DNA from: Burkholderiales bacterium
Lineage (GTDB): Bacteria > Pseudomonadota > Gammaproteobacteria > Burkholderiales > SG8-41
Assembly (NCBI GenBank): GCA_022841375.1
Contig: JALHRQ010000003.1
Coordinates: forward strand, 104,692-168,691
Reading direction: 5' to 3'
Length of the DNA stretch: 64,000 bases
The notes below the pieces were generated by a model. It had not been told where the DNA came from. It was given only the letters and a program-made list of their open reading frames with translations, and did not search any database. Of the stretch, positions 29,799-39,880 are shown piece after piece (positions within the stretch are counted from its first letter, which is position 1; every line of letters starts with the position of its first letter). Both the position numbers and the translations under genes were made by a program.

Positions 29799-31238
29799 AT
29801 GGCTGCAGTCACCAACAAGCGTCCGCCATTCGACAAGGTCATCGTTGACCTCGCCAACTATGCCCACGGCTACAAACCGGCGAGCAAGCTGGCGTTTGAA
29901 ACCGCGCGACTGACGCTGATCGACAGCCTCGCCTGCGCGTTCGAGGCGCTGGCCTATCCCGACTGCACCAAGCTGCTGGGGCCCATCGTGCCCGGCACCA
30001 TCGTGCCCAACGGCGCGCGCGTGCCCGGCACCAGTTACGTGCTTGATCCGGTGACTGCTGCGTTCAACGCCGGTGCGCTGATCCGCTGGCTGGATTTCAA
30101 CGACGCGTTCTATGGCCGCACCGTCATACATCCGTCGGACAACATCGGCGCGATCCTGATGACAGCTGACTGGCTGTCGCGTACGCGACTGGCTGCGGGC
30201 AAAGCGCCGATAAAAATGCGTGATGTGTTATCCGCGATCATCAAAGCCTACGAAGTGCAGGGCGGATTGGCGCTGGAGAACGGTTTCACGGCGGCAGGCC
30301 TGGACCACACCATCCTGGTCAAGATTGCGACCACGGCAGCGGTGTCACAGCTGATTGGCTGCACACGTGACGAAGTCATCAATGCGCTGTCGAACGCGTG
30401 GATCGACGGCCACGCGCTGGCGACCTACCGCCGCAAGCCCAATACCGGCGCGCGCAAGTCATGGGCGGCGGGTGATGCTTCAGCGCGCGCGGTGTGGCTG
30501 TCGCTGATGGCGAAAAAGGGCGAGATGGGTTACCCGTCGGCACTGACTGCGCCGAAATGGGGTTTCTACGAAGTGCTGTTCGACGGCAAGCCGTTCAAAT
30601 TCCAGCGCCCGCTGGGCAGCTATGTCATCGAAAACACGCTGTTCAAGATTCCGTACCCGACCGCGTTCCACGGCCAGACCGGCGTCGAAGCCGCGATCAA
30701 GCTGCATCCGCTGGTGAAGGACCGGCTTGATGACATCAGTCACATCGAGGCGCGAGGCCACAACTCGACGATGGTGATTCTCGACAAGACCGGGCCGCTG
30801 GCCAACTTCGCCGACCGTGACCATTGCATGCAGTACATGATGGCGATTGGCCTGATCTTCGGCGACATGACCGCCAAACACTACGAGGACGAAATCGCCG
30901 CCGACCCGCGCATTGACAAGCTGCGCGCCAAGATCCACCTGACCGAGTATGAAAAATACGAGCGCGAGTATCACGACCCCGCGAAACGCACCAACGCCAA
31001 TTCGATCCAGGTGTTTTTCAAGGACGGCAGCAAGACGCCGCTGTCGGAAGTGAACTATCCGCTGGGCCACCGCAAGCGCCGCCAGGAGGGCATTCCGGCG
31101 GTGATGAAAAAGTTCAATGAAAACACCGCGATGGTGTTTGCGGCCAAGCAGAAGGCGGCGATCACCGCCGTCTGTACCGATCAGAAAAAACTCGAGGCGA
31201 TGGCGGTCAACGAGTTCGTTGATCTGCTGGTGCGCTGA
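29799..31238 (+). CDS. MmgE/PrpD-family protein
   Basis: 479 residues. The family includes 2-methylcitrate dehydratase and cis-aconitate decarboxylase. Signature segments are WLDFNDAFYG (N-terminal third), HPSDNIGA and KSWAAGDASARAV; IKLHPLVKDR is in the smaller domain. An AAGGAG lies upstream (29782-29787). The stop shares one base with the RidA gene start. There is no PrpC/PrpB nearby, so the substrate is probably not simply methylcitrate. Confidence 0.92.
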   Translation: MAAVTNKRPPFDKVIVDLANYAHGYKPASKLAFETARLTLIDSLACAFEALAYPDCTKLLGPIVPGTIVPNGARVPGTSYVLDPVTAAFNAGALIRWLDFNDAFYGRTVIHPSDNIGAILMTADWLSRTRLAAGKAPIKMRDVLSAIIKAYEVQGGLALENGFTAAGLDHTILVKIATTAAVSQLIGCTRDEVINALSNAWIDGHALATYRRKPNTGARKSWAAGDASARAVWLSLMAKKGEMGYPSALTAPKWGFYEVLFDGKPFKFQRPLGSYVIENTLFKIPYPTAFHGQTGVEAAIKLHPLVKDRLDDISHIEARGHNSTMVILDKTGPLANFADRDHCMQYMMAIGLIFGDMTAKHYEDEIAADPRIDKLRAKIHLTEYEKYEREYHDPAKRTNANSIQVFFKDGSKTPLSEVNYPLGHRKRRQEGIPAVMKKFNENTAMVFAAKQKAAITAVCTDQKKLEAMAVNEFVDLLVR

Positions 31239-31711
31239 TGGGTGCCATAGAGGCCAGGCTCGCGGCGATGGGTCACAGCCTGCCGCAGCCGCGCGAATTT
31301 CCCAATCCCAACCGCTGCGGATGTGTGCGCGTCGGCAATATCCTGTTTGTGTCGGGACACGGTCCGCATCATCCCGGCATGCAGATTTGCGAACACGGCA
31401 AGCTGGGCCAGGATATGACGGTGGAGGAGGGTTACAAGGCGGCGCAGGCAGCCGCGCTGGCGATCCTGGCCACGGTCAAGGCGGCAGCCGGCGACCTCGA
31501 CCGCGTGAAGCGTGTGATCCGGCTGTTCGGCATGGTCAACAGCACGCCGGATTTTCCGGACCACCCGAAAGTCATCGATGGCGCTTCCGACCTGTTCTTC
31601 GAACTGTTCGGTTCGCCTTATGGTTGCCACGCACGGTCGGCGGTCGGCATGGCCGGCCTGCCGCGCGGGCAGGCGGTGGAGATCAACGGCGAGTTTGAAC
31701 TGCGGGACTAG
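31238..31711 (+). CDS. RidA-family protein (enamine/imine deaminase-like)
   Basis: 157 residues, starting in the stop of the MmgE/PrpD gene (TGATG). Conserved Arg lies in CHARSAVGMAGLPRG, and VEINGEF closes the domain. FVSGHGP is the N-terminal motif of this RidA subgroup. RidA proteins hydrolyse reactive 2-aminoacrylate-type enamines. Coupling with PrpD suggests a detoxifying or tautomerising step in the same pathway (inference). Confidence 0.92.
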   Translation: MGAIEARLAAMGHSLPQPREFPNPNRCGCVRVGNILFVSGHGPHHPGMQICEHGKLGQDMTVEEGYKAAQAAALAILATVKAAAGDLDRVKRVIRLFGMVNSTPDFPDHPKVIDGASDLFFELFGSPYGCHARSAVGMAGLPRGQAVEINGEFELRD

Positions 31712-31739
31712 TTGCAGCCATCGCGCAGGGGGTTCTGCC

Positions 31740-32660
31740 TCAGGTGTGTGAATACATTCTGCGACCCGGCGTCGGCAATTCCGCGCTGAGGATCGCGCCG
31801 CCTTCGGAATCGACAATGTACAGCGTGTGCGGATCCAGTACGCCGTAAGCGCAGTTGGTCACCACGTCGCTGCCCGGCGAGTCAATGCGGTACAGTGGTT
31901 CGCCACGGTGATTGAAAATCCACACCGCGCCCATATCGGGATGCGCCACGGCGAGTCCGTCATCGGCGTCGATCGCCATGCCGTCCGGACCGCGGCCGCC
32001 GCTCATCAGGATGAACACGCCCATGCGCGACACCGTGCCGTCCGGCAGCAACGGCAGGCGCCACACCGCGTTGGCACGGGTGACCGCGACCAACAGTGCG
32101 TTCTCCGCCTGGTTCAGCACCAGGCCGTTGGGGCTGGGAATGTTGTCGGCGATACGTTCCAGCATGCCGTTGGCGCGCAGCCGATACACCGCGCCGCTCG
32201 GATTCTGCAGCCCGCTCTGGCCCTGGTCGGTGAAATAAAGATCGCCGTTACCGGCGAACACCAGATCGTTGAGACCTTTGAAGGTCTCGAGGTTATAACG
32301 CGTGATGATGGATTCGATACGGCCGCGTTTGGCGTCGAGCAGCATCAGCCCGTGTTTGTGGTCGGTGACAAAAATGCGGCCGTCCTTGTGAATTTTCAGG
32401 CCGTTAGGTTCACCGTCGTATTCGACGACAAGGTCCCATGCGCCATTCGGGGAAATACGGAAAATGCGGCCGAAGGGGATGTCAGTGACATAAAGATTGC
32501 CTTTGCGGTCGAACGACGGACCCTCGAGAAAGCAGCCGCCTTGCGGCGCCGGCCGGCCTGCGGCGAGGCGCTCGGCGGATACTTTGGTGCGGCGGAATTT
32601 TTTCGGCAGTTCGGCGAAAACGTCGGCGGTAAATCGTTCGGGCGGGGCGAAGAAGCTCAT
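31740..32660 (-). CDS. SMP-30/gluconolactonase-family protein (copy A)
   Basis: 306 residues. A six-bladed propeller with FLEGPSFDRKGNLYVTDIPF, EYDGEPNGLKIHKDG, KGLNDLVFAGNGDLYFTDQ and SPNGLVL, which hold the metal ligands (Glu, Asn, Asp). It probably opens a lactone. Start 32660 (MSFFAPPERF) matches copy B (MSFFEPPRL) at 39881. It converges with the RidA gene and diverges from the acyl-CoA ligase. Confidence 0.92.
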   Translation of the reverse strand: MSFFAPPERFTADVFAELPKKFRRTKVSAERLAAGRPAPQGGCFLEGPSFDRKGNLYVTDIPFGRIFRISPNGAWDLVVEYDGEPNGLKIHKDGRIFVTDHKHGLMLLDAKRGRIESIITRYNLETFKGLNDLVFAGNGDLYFTDQGQSGLQNPSGAVYRLRANGMLERIADNIPSPNGLVLNQAENALLVAVTRANAVWRLPLLPDGTVSRMGVFILMSGGRGPDGMAIDADDGLAVAHPDMGAVWIFNHRGEPLYRIDSPGSDVVTNCAYGVLDPHTLYIVDSEGGAILSAELPTPGRRMYSHT

Positions 32661-32738
32661 GGTCTCTCTATATGGACTGGTCAACGAAACGAGCGTTGAG
32701 TATGCCAGAATCGATGTTCATTCAGTCTCTGCAAAAAC

Positions 32739-34352
32739 ATGAAAAAACCGCTGGAAGTTGTCCGTCTGTATTCTGAGCATGACTACACCCTGAACGGCAC
32801 ATTGGCGAGCCGCGCTAGCCGCGATCCCGGACGTCCTTTCATGTTTTACCGCGACCGTTGCAGGTCGTGGGGTGAGTTTGTGCAGAAGGTGGATGCTACT
32901 GCACGAGTGCTGGCTGCACGCGGCATCGGCAAGGGCGACCGCATGGGCGTGATGGCGCGCAACTGCGACGGTCATGTCGTGCTGTTGTTTGCACTCTCGC
33001 GTCTGGGCGCGATCATGGTGCCGGTCAATCCCGAGTTCGGCGTCGAAGAGGCGAAATATGTGCTGCATCATGCGGAAGTCAGCGCGGTGGCCGCGACGCA
33101 GGATACGCTGGACGTCGCCCGCAAAGCCGCCGCCGGACTGAAAAATCAGGCGTGGTTCGTGATGCTGGATGCCGTTGCGACCGATGTACAGTTGCTGGAC
33201 GATCTGCTCAAGGCAGCGCCGCAGCACGCGCTTCCAGATGATGTGACTGGTGATGCCACCTGCCTGATCGTCTACACCTCGGGTACCACCGGCTTTCCGA
33301 AAGGCGCGATGCACAGCCAGCGCAGCTTTGTCACCGGCGGCGAAGCCTTTGTGCAGCGGGTTTATCTGCAGGACTACGACCGCGTGATGATTGTGCTGCC
33401 GCTGTTTCATATCAACGCGATGTTCTACTCGCTGGCTGGCACACTGGCTGCCGGCGCGAGCATGGTGATCATCCCGAAATTTTCAGCCTCCACGTTCTGG
33501 CAGACCGCGGTCGACACCGGCGCCACCCAAGTCAACATCATCGAAGCCATCGGCAGCATCCTGCGCGCACGGCCGCGCGAAGAGTTCCGGCCACAGCACA
33601 AACTCACCAAGGTCTATGGCGTTCGCGCGAGCATGGACGAAACCTTCAAGAACGATTTCAGGATTGCGCACCGCATCGGCGGCTACGGCATGACCGAGAT
33701 TCCCGGCGTGACCTGCAACCCCTTTGATGTGGAAAATGAGGGTCCGCAGAAACTCGGCAGCATGGGGCCGGTCGGGCGCCATCCCGATCCGGCGCGCCCG
33801 TGGGCGCAGTGCCGGGTCGTCGATGACCAGGGCTGCGACGTGCCCGACGGCGAACCGGGCGAGCTGTGGGTGAAAACGCCGATCATCATGCAGGGTTACT
33901 TCCGCGATCCCCAGCAGACCGCGAACTCTTTCCATCAAGGCTGGTTCAAGACCGGCGATCTGGTGAAGCGCGACAGCGACGGTTATTACTATTTCATTTC
34001 GCGCAAGCGCGACATCATTCGCCGCCGCGGCGAGAACATTGCTGCGGCTGAACTCGACCGCGTGGTCGGTGAGCATCCGGCGGTTGCCGAGGCCGGCACC
34101 ATCGCAGTGCCGTCGGAGCTGGGCGAAGATGAAATTTTTGTGGTCTGTGCACTCAAATCCGGCGGCACAGTGACGGCTGAAGAAATCGCCGATTGGTGCC
34201 GTGCGCGGCTGGCACCGCAGAAAGTGCCGCGTTTTGTCGCTTTTGTCGATGAACTGCCGCATACGCCGACGCACAAGATTGCCAAGGCGCAACTGCGGGC
34301 GGACACGGCGTTGCGGGCGCGGGCGGTGGATCTCGCGCCGCTGAATAAATGA
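32739..34352 (+). CDS. AMP-forming acyl-CoA synthetase
   Basis: 537 residues. ATP motif YTSGTTGFPKGAMHS near residue 185, GYGMTEIPG (A5), WFKTGDLVKRDSDGY (A7/A8 region) with RKRDIIRRRGENI, and the C-terminal catalytic lysine in PTHKIAKAQL. It resembles CaiC-type ligases for small carboxylates. It activates an acid to its CoA thioester, feeding acyl-CoA dehydrogenase-type catabolism. Monocistronic, 78 bases from SMP-30 copy A on the other strand. Confidence 0.93.
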   Translation: MKKPLEVVRLYSEHDYTLNGTLASRASRDPGRPFMFYRDRCRSWGEFVQKVDATARVLAARGIGKGDRMGVMARNCDGHVVLLFALSRLGAIMVPVNPEFGVEEAKYVLHHAEVSAVAATQDTLDVARKAAAGLKNQAWFVMLDAVATDVQLLDDLLKAAPQHALPDDVTGDATCLIVYTSGTTGFPKGAMHSQRSFVTGGEAFVQRVYLQDYDRVMIVLPLFHINAMFYSLAGTLAAGASMVIIPKFSASTFWQTAVDTGATQVNIIEAIGSILRARPREEFRPQHKLTKVYGVRASMDETFKNDFRIAHRIGGYGMTEIPGVTCNPFDVENEGPQKLGSMGPVGRHPDPARPWAQCRVVDDQGCDVPDGEPGELWVKTPIIMQGYFRDPQQTANSFHQGWFKTGDLVKRDSDGYYYFISRKRDIIRRRGENIAAAELDRVVGEHPAVAEAGTIAVPSELGEDEIFVVCALKSGGTVTAEEIADWCRARLAPQKVPRFVAFVDELPHTPTHKIAKAQLRADTALRARAVDLAPLNK

Positions 34353-34443
34353 ACCCTTCAAACCGGGTCGGCCGCTTGTAAGCCCCCGACCCCTTGGCTA
34401 GACTCGGAAGCTTTGGCGCATTCCCGGTCTGAAACAACGCAGG

Positions 34444-35589
34444 ATGCGCCAGATCATGCAGATCGTCCGCCATGCCGGCAGCGCGATCCCGGAGGAGAAC
34501 ATCATCGAACGCAAGACACTGGGTCTGGCCGTCATCGGCTCGGGCCGTATCGGCAGCCTGCGCGCGCAGCTCGCTGCAGGGCATCCGGCGGTGCGCTTTA
34601 TTGCGACGGCTGATCAGGACGCCAAAAAAGCCGAAGCACTGGCGAAGAAGGTCGGCGCAGCAACGCACTCCGCCGACAACGACGCGATCATTGCGCATCA
34701 CGAAGTCAACGCGGTCATCGTCTCGACCAGTGAGGGTGAGCATCTCGCGCCGATCCTGAAGGCGCTGGAGCTGGGCAAACCGGTGTTGGTGGAAAAACCC
34801 ATCGCGCTGTCGCTGGCCGATGCCGACCGGGTGATCCAGGCCATCGAAAAATCCGGCGTTGGCGTTCATGTCGGTTATAGCCGCCGCTACAAGGAACGTT
34901 ACCTGATCGCCAAGGAACAGATCATCCAGGGTCGTATCGGCACCATGACCGGCGGCGCGGCGCGGGTGTTCAACTCGCGTTCACAGGCGCTGGCGATGCT
35001 CGGCCGCAACCGTCATGCGACACCGGTGGTGGATGCGCTGACGTATTACGTCGATCTGATGAACTGGCTGCACGAAGGCAACCAGCTGGTCGAAGTCTAT
35101 GCACGCGGCCAGAAGGGCGTGCTCAAGGCGGCCGGTTATCCGGAAGTCGACGACATCAGCTACGCCATCATGACCTATGCCGACGGCGCTGTGGTCAACC
35201 TCGGCGTCAGTTACGCGCTGCCCGAGAAATATCCGGCGCTGGGTCACGCCGCCCGTGTTGAAGTAGTGGGCACCGAAGGCGTGATGATTCTGGATGACGA
35301 TCACACCGACCAGCTGATGTACACCAACAAGGGCATCCCCCACGTCTATCTGCCGGATCACTTCGTCAACATGGTGTTCCTGCAGAGCGGCACGCCGGGC
35401 GACTGGGCTCTGGGCGAGTTCTGGGGGCCGATTGCCAACGAAACCCGCGCCTGGCTGGATCATCTGGCGATGGGCAAGGCTTGTTCGCTGGCCACGCCGC
35501 GTGAAGCCCGCGTCAATCTGGAAGCGACGCTGGCGATCGAACATTCCATCGCCACCGGGCGGGCGGTATCGCTGCCACTGGCGCAATGA
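34444..35589 (+). CDS. Gfo/Idh/MocA-family oxidoreductase
   Basis: 381 residues in the longest form. NAD-binding GLAVIGSGRIGSLRA, the EKPIALS motif and a C-terminal sugar/inositol dehydrogenase domain (VGYSRRYKERY). The homologous part starts at about residue 24. ATG 34444 and 34456 have poor ribosome sites, but GGAGGAG at 34491-34497 lies 3-6 bases before in-frame ATC codons, so initiation at a rare ATC is possible. It is followed 49 bases later by a Bug gene, a likely transport or sensing partner. Confidence 0.9.
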   Translation: MRQIMQIVRHAGSAIPEENIIERKTLGLAVIGSGRIGSLRAQLAAGHPAVRFIATADQDAKKAEALAKKVGAATHSADNDAIIAHHEVNAVIVSTSEGEHLAPILKALELGKPVLVEKPIALSLADADRVIQAIEKSGVGVHVGYSRRYKERYLIAKEQIIQGRIGTMTGGAARVFNSRSQALAMLGRNRHATPVVDALTYYVDLMNWLHEGNQLVEVYARGQKGVLKAAGYPEVDDISYAIMTYADGAVVNLGVSYALPEKYPALGHAARVEVVGTEGVMILDDDHTDQLMYTNKGIPHVYLPDHFVNMVFLQSGTPGDWALGEFWGPIANETRAWLDHLAMGKACSLATPREARVNLEATLAIEHSIATGRAVSLPLAQ

Positions 35590-35638
35590 TGAGCAGCGTG
35601 ACGGACCGCGTGTCGCGCTGCATCGACAGGAGCATTTC

Positions 35639-36601
35639 ATGAAATACCGTATCGCATGCCTCGCAGTGTTCTGCGTGGTCTCCGGCGTGGCACAGGCCGC
35701 TGATAGTTATCCGTCGCGGCCGATCCGCATGATCGTCGCCTATCCGCCGGGCGGCGGCACCGATCAGGTCGGCCGCGTGATGGCCGATCAGCTGTCACAG
35801 ACCCTGGGCCAGAACGTCGTTGTCGATAACCGCGGCGGCGCCACCGGCAATATCGGTACCGAACTCGCTGCGCGGGCCGTGCCCGACGGCTATACGCTGC
35901 TGATGGGCAACGTCGCGCCGAACGCAGTCAACATCAGTCTGTTCAAAAAGCTGGGCTTTGATCCGGTGAAGGATTTTGCGCCGGTCAGCCTGGTGGCGGT
36001 GACGCCGAACATACTCGTGGCCCATCCGTCGATACCGGTGAAAACGATCAAGGAACTGATCGCCTATGCCAGGGCAAAACCGGGTGCACTGAATTTTCCA
36101 TCGGCCGGCGTCGGCAGTTCGTCGCACCTCGCCGGTGAAATGCTGAAGTCGATGACCGGCATCAGCATGGTGCACATCCCGTTCAAGGGCGGCGGCCCGG
36201 CGCTGGTCGCGGTGATCGCCGGTGAAGTGCAGATCATGTTCGCGACCATGCCGGCGGCGATGCCGCATGTGAAATCGGGCAAAGTGAAACCGGTCGCGGT
36301 GACCACGGCGAAACGTTCACAAGCGATGCCGGAGCTGCCGACGATTGCCGAATCCGGCATCAAGGGCTACGAAGCGTCGACCTGGTACGGACTGCTGGCG
36401 CCGGCGCGTACCCCGCAACCCATCATCAACCGGCTGCACGGCGATACGGTGAAAATCCTCGCCGGTCCGACGCGGCAGCGGCTGGAAGTGCAGGGTTTTG
36501 AGCCGGAAGGCGGAACGCCGGCCGAATTCGCGGCCTACATTAAATCCGAAATCACCAAGTGGGCGAAAGTCATCAAGGACGCGGGTATCCCCGCCGAATA
36601 A
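35639..36601 (+). CDS. Bug-family periplasmic binding protein
   Basis: 320 residues, signal peptide ending AQAAD. Ligand loops AYPPGGGTDQVGRVM (Ala in the usual Pro position) and IPFKGGGPA. Start ATG 35639 has AGGAG 6 bases upstream. It follows the Gfo/Idh gene and directly precedes another Bug gene (38-base gap), giving a tandem pair with different loops. Confidence 0.95.
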   Translation: MKYRIACLAVFCVVSGVAQAADSYPSRPIRMIVAYPPGGGTDQVGRVMADQLSQTLGQNVVVDNRGGATGNIGTELAARAVPDGYTLLMGNVAPNAVNISLFKKLGFDPVKDFAPVSLVAVTPNILVAHPSIPVKTIKELIAYARAKPGALNFPSAGVGSSSHLAGEMLKSMTGISMVHIPFKGGGPALVAVIAGEVQIMFATMPAAMPHVKSGKVKPVAVTTAKRSQAMPELPTIAESGIKGYEASTWYGLLAPARTPQPIINRLHGDTVKILAGPTRQRLEVQGFEPEGGTPAEFAAYIKSEITKWAKVIKDAGIPAE

Positions 36602-36639
36602 GCGTTGGCGTTATTGCGCCGATGCGTCAAGGAGTCATC

Positions 36640-37605
36640 ATGCTAACCCGTTACTTGCTGTTGCTGGCCATTGCGGCGCTGACACTGCCGGCACAGGCAC
36701 AGAATTATCCCAACCGCCCGATCCGCTTCATCGTACCGTTCCCGCCGGGCGGGGGTACCGACACCGTGGCGCGGCTGATCGCGCAGCCGCTGGGTGAGCG
36801 TTTCAAGCAGCAGATCATCATCGACAACCGCAGCGGCGCCAATGCCATCATCGGCACCGATCTCGGCGCCAAGGCGCCGCCCGACGGCTACACCTGGGTG
36901 TTCTGTCTGCCGGCCAGCGTGTCGGTGAATCCGACGCTGTATCGCAACCTGCCGTACGATCCGGCACGCGATTTTGCGCCGGTGATCCAGATCAATACGA
37001 TTGCGTTGCTGCTGACCGTGGCGAATGCGCTGCCGGCCAAAAATGTCGCGGAACTGGTCGCCCTGGCCAAGGCCAAGCCGGGCGCGTTGAACTACGCCTC
37101 TTCGGGCAACGGCGGCGCTGCGCATCTGGCGATGGCGCTGTTTAATTCGATGGCCGGACTGAACATGGTGCATGTGCCATACAAGGGCGGTGGACCAGCG
37201 ATGACCGATCTGATTTCGGGGCAGGTGCAGATCATGGCGGGGCCGATGATCGCGGCGATGCCGCATGTGAAATCAGGCCGTGTTCGTGCGCTGGCGGTGA
37301 TGAGCCACAAGCGCATCCCCGGCATGCCCGATCTGCCGACCGCGGGCGAAACCGTCAAGGGTTACGAGAGCAGCATCTGGCATGGCGTGCTGATGCCCCG
37401 GGGTGTGCCGCCGACGATCGTGCGCCAGGTCAACCGCGAGATCAACGAACTGCTGAAGCTGCCGGAAGTGCGCGAGCGCATGGCGGGGCAGGGTGCCGAG
37501 ACGGTTGGCGGGTCGCCTGAGGAATTTTCTGCCTGGATCAAAACCGACACCGAAAAATATTCAAAACTGCTGAAGCAGATCGGCATGGCGGGCACGGAAA
37601 AATAA
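36640..37605 (+). CDS. Bug-family periplasmic binding protein
   Basis: 321 residues, signal peptide ending PAQAQ. Ligand loops PFPPGGGTDTVARLI and VPYKGGGPA. AAGGAG (36629-36634) lies 5 bases before ATG 36640. It is followed after 48 bases by an alpha/beta hydrolase, which may act on its ligand. Confidence 0.95.
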   Translation: MLTRYLLLLAIAALTLPAQAQNYPNRPIRFIVPFPPGGGTDTVARLIAQPLGERFKQQIIIDNRSGANAIIGTDLGAKAPPDGYTWVFCLPASVSVNPTLYRNLPYDPARDFAPVIQINTIALLLTVANALPAKNVAELVALAKAKPGALNYASSGNGGAAHLAMALFNSMAGLNMVHVPYKGGGPAMTDLISGQVQIMAGPMIAAMPHVKSGRVRALAVMSHKRIPGMPDLPTAGETVKGYESSIWHGVLMPRGVPPTIVRQVNREINELLKLPEVRERMAGQGAETVGGSPEEFSAWIKTDTEKYSKLLKQIGMAGTEK

Positions 37606-37653
37606 CAAGGTCGCAAGGCAGTTCATCAGTTCACTTTTGGAGGAGCACGCATT

Positions 37654-38808
37654 ATGAAAGCCGGTTTTCTGTATTTCCCCGAGAGCTTCATGTGGTCGCA
37701 GGGCATGATGATTGTCATCGAAATGGCGCGCTGGGGCGGCTCGGCGATGAGTGAAGTCGATCGCGTCGGCCGCCGCCTCAAGGGCAAGGTCGGTGACAAC
37801 GAGGCCTGGGGCGCAGAGTGGGAAAAGGAGGCGCAGCGTATCGAGGCCATGGGCAATGCGGCGATGAAGGACAACTTTGTGATGTCCGCTGCAGGTCATT
37901 ATCTGCGCGCGGCAACCTATTATTTTGTCGGTGAACGTTTCGTCGGGCTCGGTCCGAAAAAAATCGAGCTTTACCAGAGCTGTCTGCGCTGCTTCAGGCT
38001 CGCCATCAAGCACCGTTATCCGAACATCGAGCGCGTTGAAGTGCCGTATGTGCACGAGGGAAAATCGACGACACTGCCGGCCTGGTTCATGAAAGCACCG
38101 GGTGAAGGTCCCAAACCCACGGTTGTTTTTTTCGACGGACTCGACAGCACCAAGGAACTGTCGATCCTGTTCGGCGGCGTCGAACTGGCGCTGCGCGGCA
38201 TCAATACCATGGCCATCGACGGGCCCGGGCAGGGCGAAACGCTGCGGCTGCTGAATATTCCCAGCCGCCCCGATTACGAAGTGCCGGGCGCCGCCGCCTA
38301 TGACTACGTGGCGGCACGAAAGGATGTCGATCCGAAGCGCGTCGCAGTGATGGCCTACAGCATGGGCGGCTATTACGCGCCGCGGGTCGCGGCATTCGAA
38401 AAACGTTACGCGGCCTGCATCGCCTGGGGCGGTCATTACGACTATCACGCGACCTGGATCACCCGTCGCAAAATCCAGGAATCCGGCGGCACCCAGTTGT
38501 CGGCCCCGCATTATCAGTTGCCCTGGGTGATGGGCATGCCGGACATGGATTCGGCGATGAAAAAATGCGAGTCTTACAAACTCGAAGGCGTGGCGAACAA
38601 GATCACCTGCCCGTTCCTGGTCACCCACGGCGAGGAGGACTCGATTTCGCCGGTGGCCAATGCCCAGTTGTTGTATGACGCTGTCAGTTCCAAGAAAAAA
38701 ACCCTCAAGGTGTTCACCGCTGAAGAAGGCGGCGCCGAACACTGCCAGGGCGACAACCGTTTCCTGGGCGCTACTTACGTTGCCGACTGGATTGCTGCAA
38801 ACCTTTGA
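37654..38808 (+). CDS. alpha/beta hydrolase, C-C/ester hydrolase type
   Basis: 384 residues. An N-terminal helical cap region (1 to about 140) precedes the fold; nucleophile elbow AYSMGGYY, oxyanion VFFDGLDSTKE and acid/His in THGEEDSISP and AEHCQGD. Architecture resembles 2,6-dihydroxypseudooxynicotine hydrolase and other enzymes that cut diketone side chains. The substrate is not known. It is flanked by two Bug genes (48 and 38 bases), all on one strand. Confidence 0.9.
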   Translation: MKAGFLYFPESFMWSQGMMIVIEMARWGGSAMSEVDRVGRRLKGKVGDNEAWGAEWEKEAQRIEAMGNAAMKDNFVMSAAGHYLRAATYYFVGERFVGLGPKKIELYQSCLRCFRLAIKHRYPNIERVEVPYVHEGKSTTLPAWFMKAPGEGPKPTVVFFDGLDSTKELSILFGGVELALRGINTMAIDGPGQGETLRLLNIPSRPDYEVPGAAAYDYVAARKDVDPKRVAVMAYSMGGYYAPRVAAFEKRYAACIAWGGHYDYHATWITRRKIQESGGTQLSAPHYQLPWVMGMPDMDSAMKKCESYKLEGVANKITCPFLVTHGEEDSISPVANAQLLYDAVSSKKKTLKVFTAEEGGAEHCQGDNRFLGATYVADWIAANL

Positions 38809-38846
38809 TTCGCACACAGGCCGGCTTGCCGGCGGAGGAGAGGATC

Positions 38847-39830
38847 ATGAAACGGATAGCCTGTTTCGGGCAGTTCGCAGTCTTGGTGTCGTTAGTTACG
38901 GTTTCTGGTTTTGTGTCGCCAGTCGTCGCGCAATCTTTTCCGGCCAAGCCGGTGCGGATCGTCGTGCCGTACCCGCCGGGCGGTCCGCTCGACGACGTGG
39001 CGCGCGCACTCGGCCAGAAACTGTCGCCGGTGTGGGGCCAGCAGGTGCTGGTTGACAACCGCAGCGGCGCCGGCGGCAGCATCGGCGCCGACGTGGTGGC
39101 GAAGTCGCCGCCTGACGGCTATACGATGGTGCTTGCCAATTCCGGGCCGATGACCATCAACGTGTCCCTGCGCAAGGATCTGCCATACGACCCGCAAAAG
39201 GATTTTGCGCCGGTGACGCAGATCATCAGCGGGCCGATGGTGCTGGTGGTGCATCCCTCGCTGCCGGTAAAGTCGGTGAAGGATCTGATCGCGCTGGCGC
39301 GCGCTTATCCCGGCAAGCTGAACTATGCGTCGGCCGGCGTCGGCAATCTGCAGCACCTGGGCATGGAGCATCTGCAGGCACTGGCGAAGGTCAAGATGAA
39401 CCATGTGCCGTATAAAGGCGCGGCACCGGCTTTCATCGATACCCTGAGCGGTCGCATCGACCTGCAGTTCGCCAATATCGTCGGTGTGCTGCCGCATGTC
39501 GAAAACAAGCGAGTCAGGGCGATCGCCATTTCGGCAGCACGCGGCGCCTCGGTGTTGCCGGATGTGCCCGGTGTATCCGCCACGCTGCCGGCTTTCGATC
39601 TGGACGGCTGGATGGGACTCTTCGTTCGTGCCGGAACCCCGCCGGATATCATCGCCAAACTACATCGTGATCTGGCGGCCGCCGTGCAGAGCCCGGATTA
39701 CCGGGAGCGGTTTGCCAAGCGTGGTGCCGATGTCGTGGTCGGTGGTCCCGAAGGGCTGGCCAAAATCCTGCGCGAGGAAATTCCGATTTACGCCGGCATC
39801 ATCAAGTCGGCAAAGATTGCGGCGGAATGA
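38847..39830 (+). CDS. Bug-family periplasmic binding protein
   Basis: 327 residues, signal peptide ending VVAQS. First loop PYPPGGPLDDVARAL has Pro-Leu in place of Gly-Thr ahead of the Asp, and the second loop is VPYKGAAPA. GGAGGAG lies a few bases before ATG 38847; a 14-residue longer start has no such support. It precedes SMP-30 copy B by 50 bases. Confidence 0.95.
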   Translation: MKRIACFGQFAVLVSLVTVSGFVSPVVAQSFPAKPVRIVVPYPPGGPLDDVARALGQKLSPVWGQQVLVDNRSGAGGSIGADVVAKSPPDGYTMVLANSGPMTINVSLRKDLPYDPQKDFAPVTQIISGPMVLVVHPSLPVKSVKDLIALARAYPGKLNYASAGVGNLQHLGMEHLQALAKVKMNHVPYKGAAPAFIDTLSGRIDLQFANIVGVLPHVENKRVRAIAISAARGASVLPDVPGVSATLPAFDLDGWMGLFVRAGTPPDIIAKLHRDLAAAVQSPDYRERFAKRGADVVVGGPEGLAKILREEIPIYAGIIKSAKIAAE

Positions 39831-39880
39831 GTTTCCGCTGAATAAATACTTTTTCGTAACAGAGCAACGGAGTATCCGAG

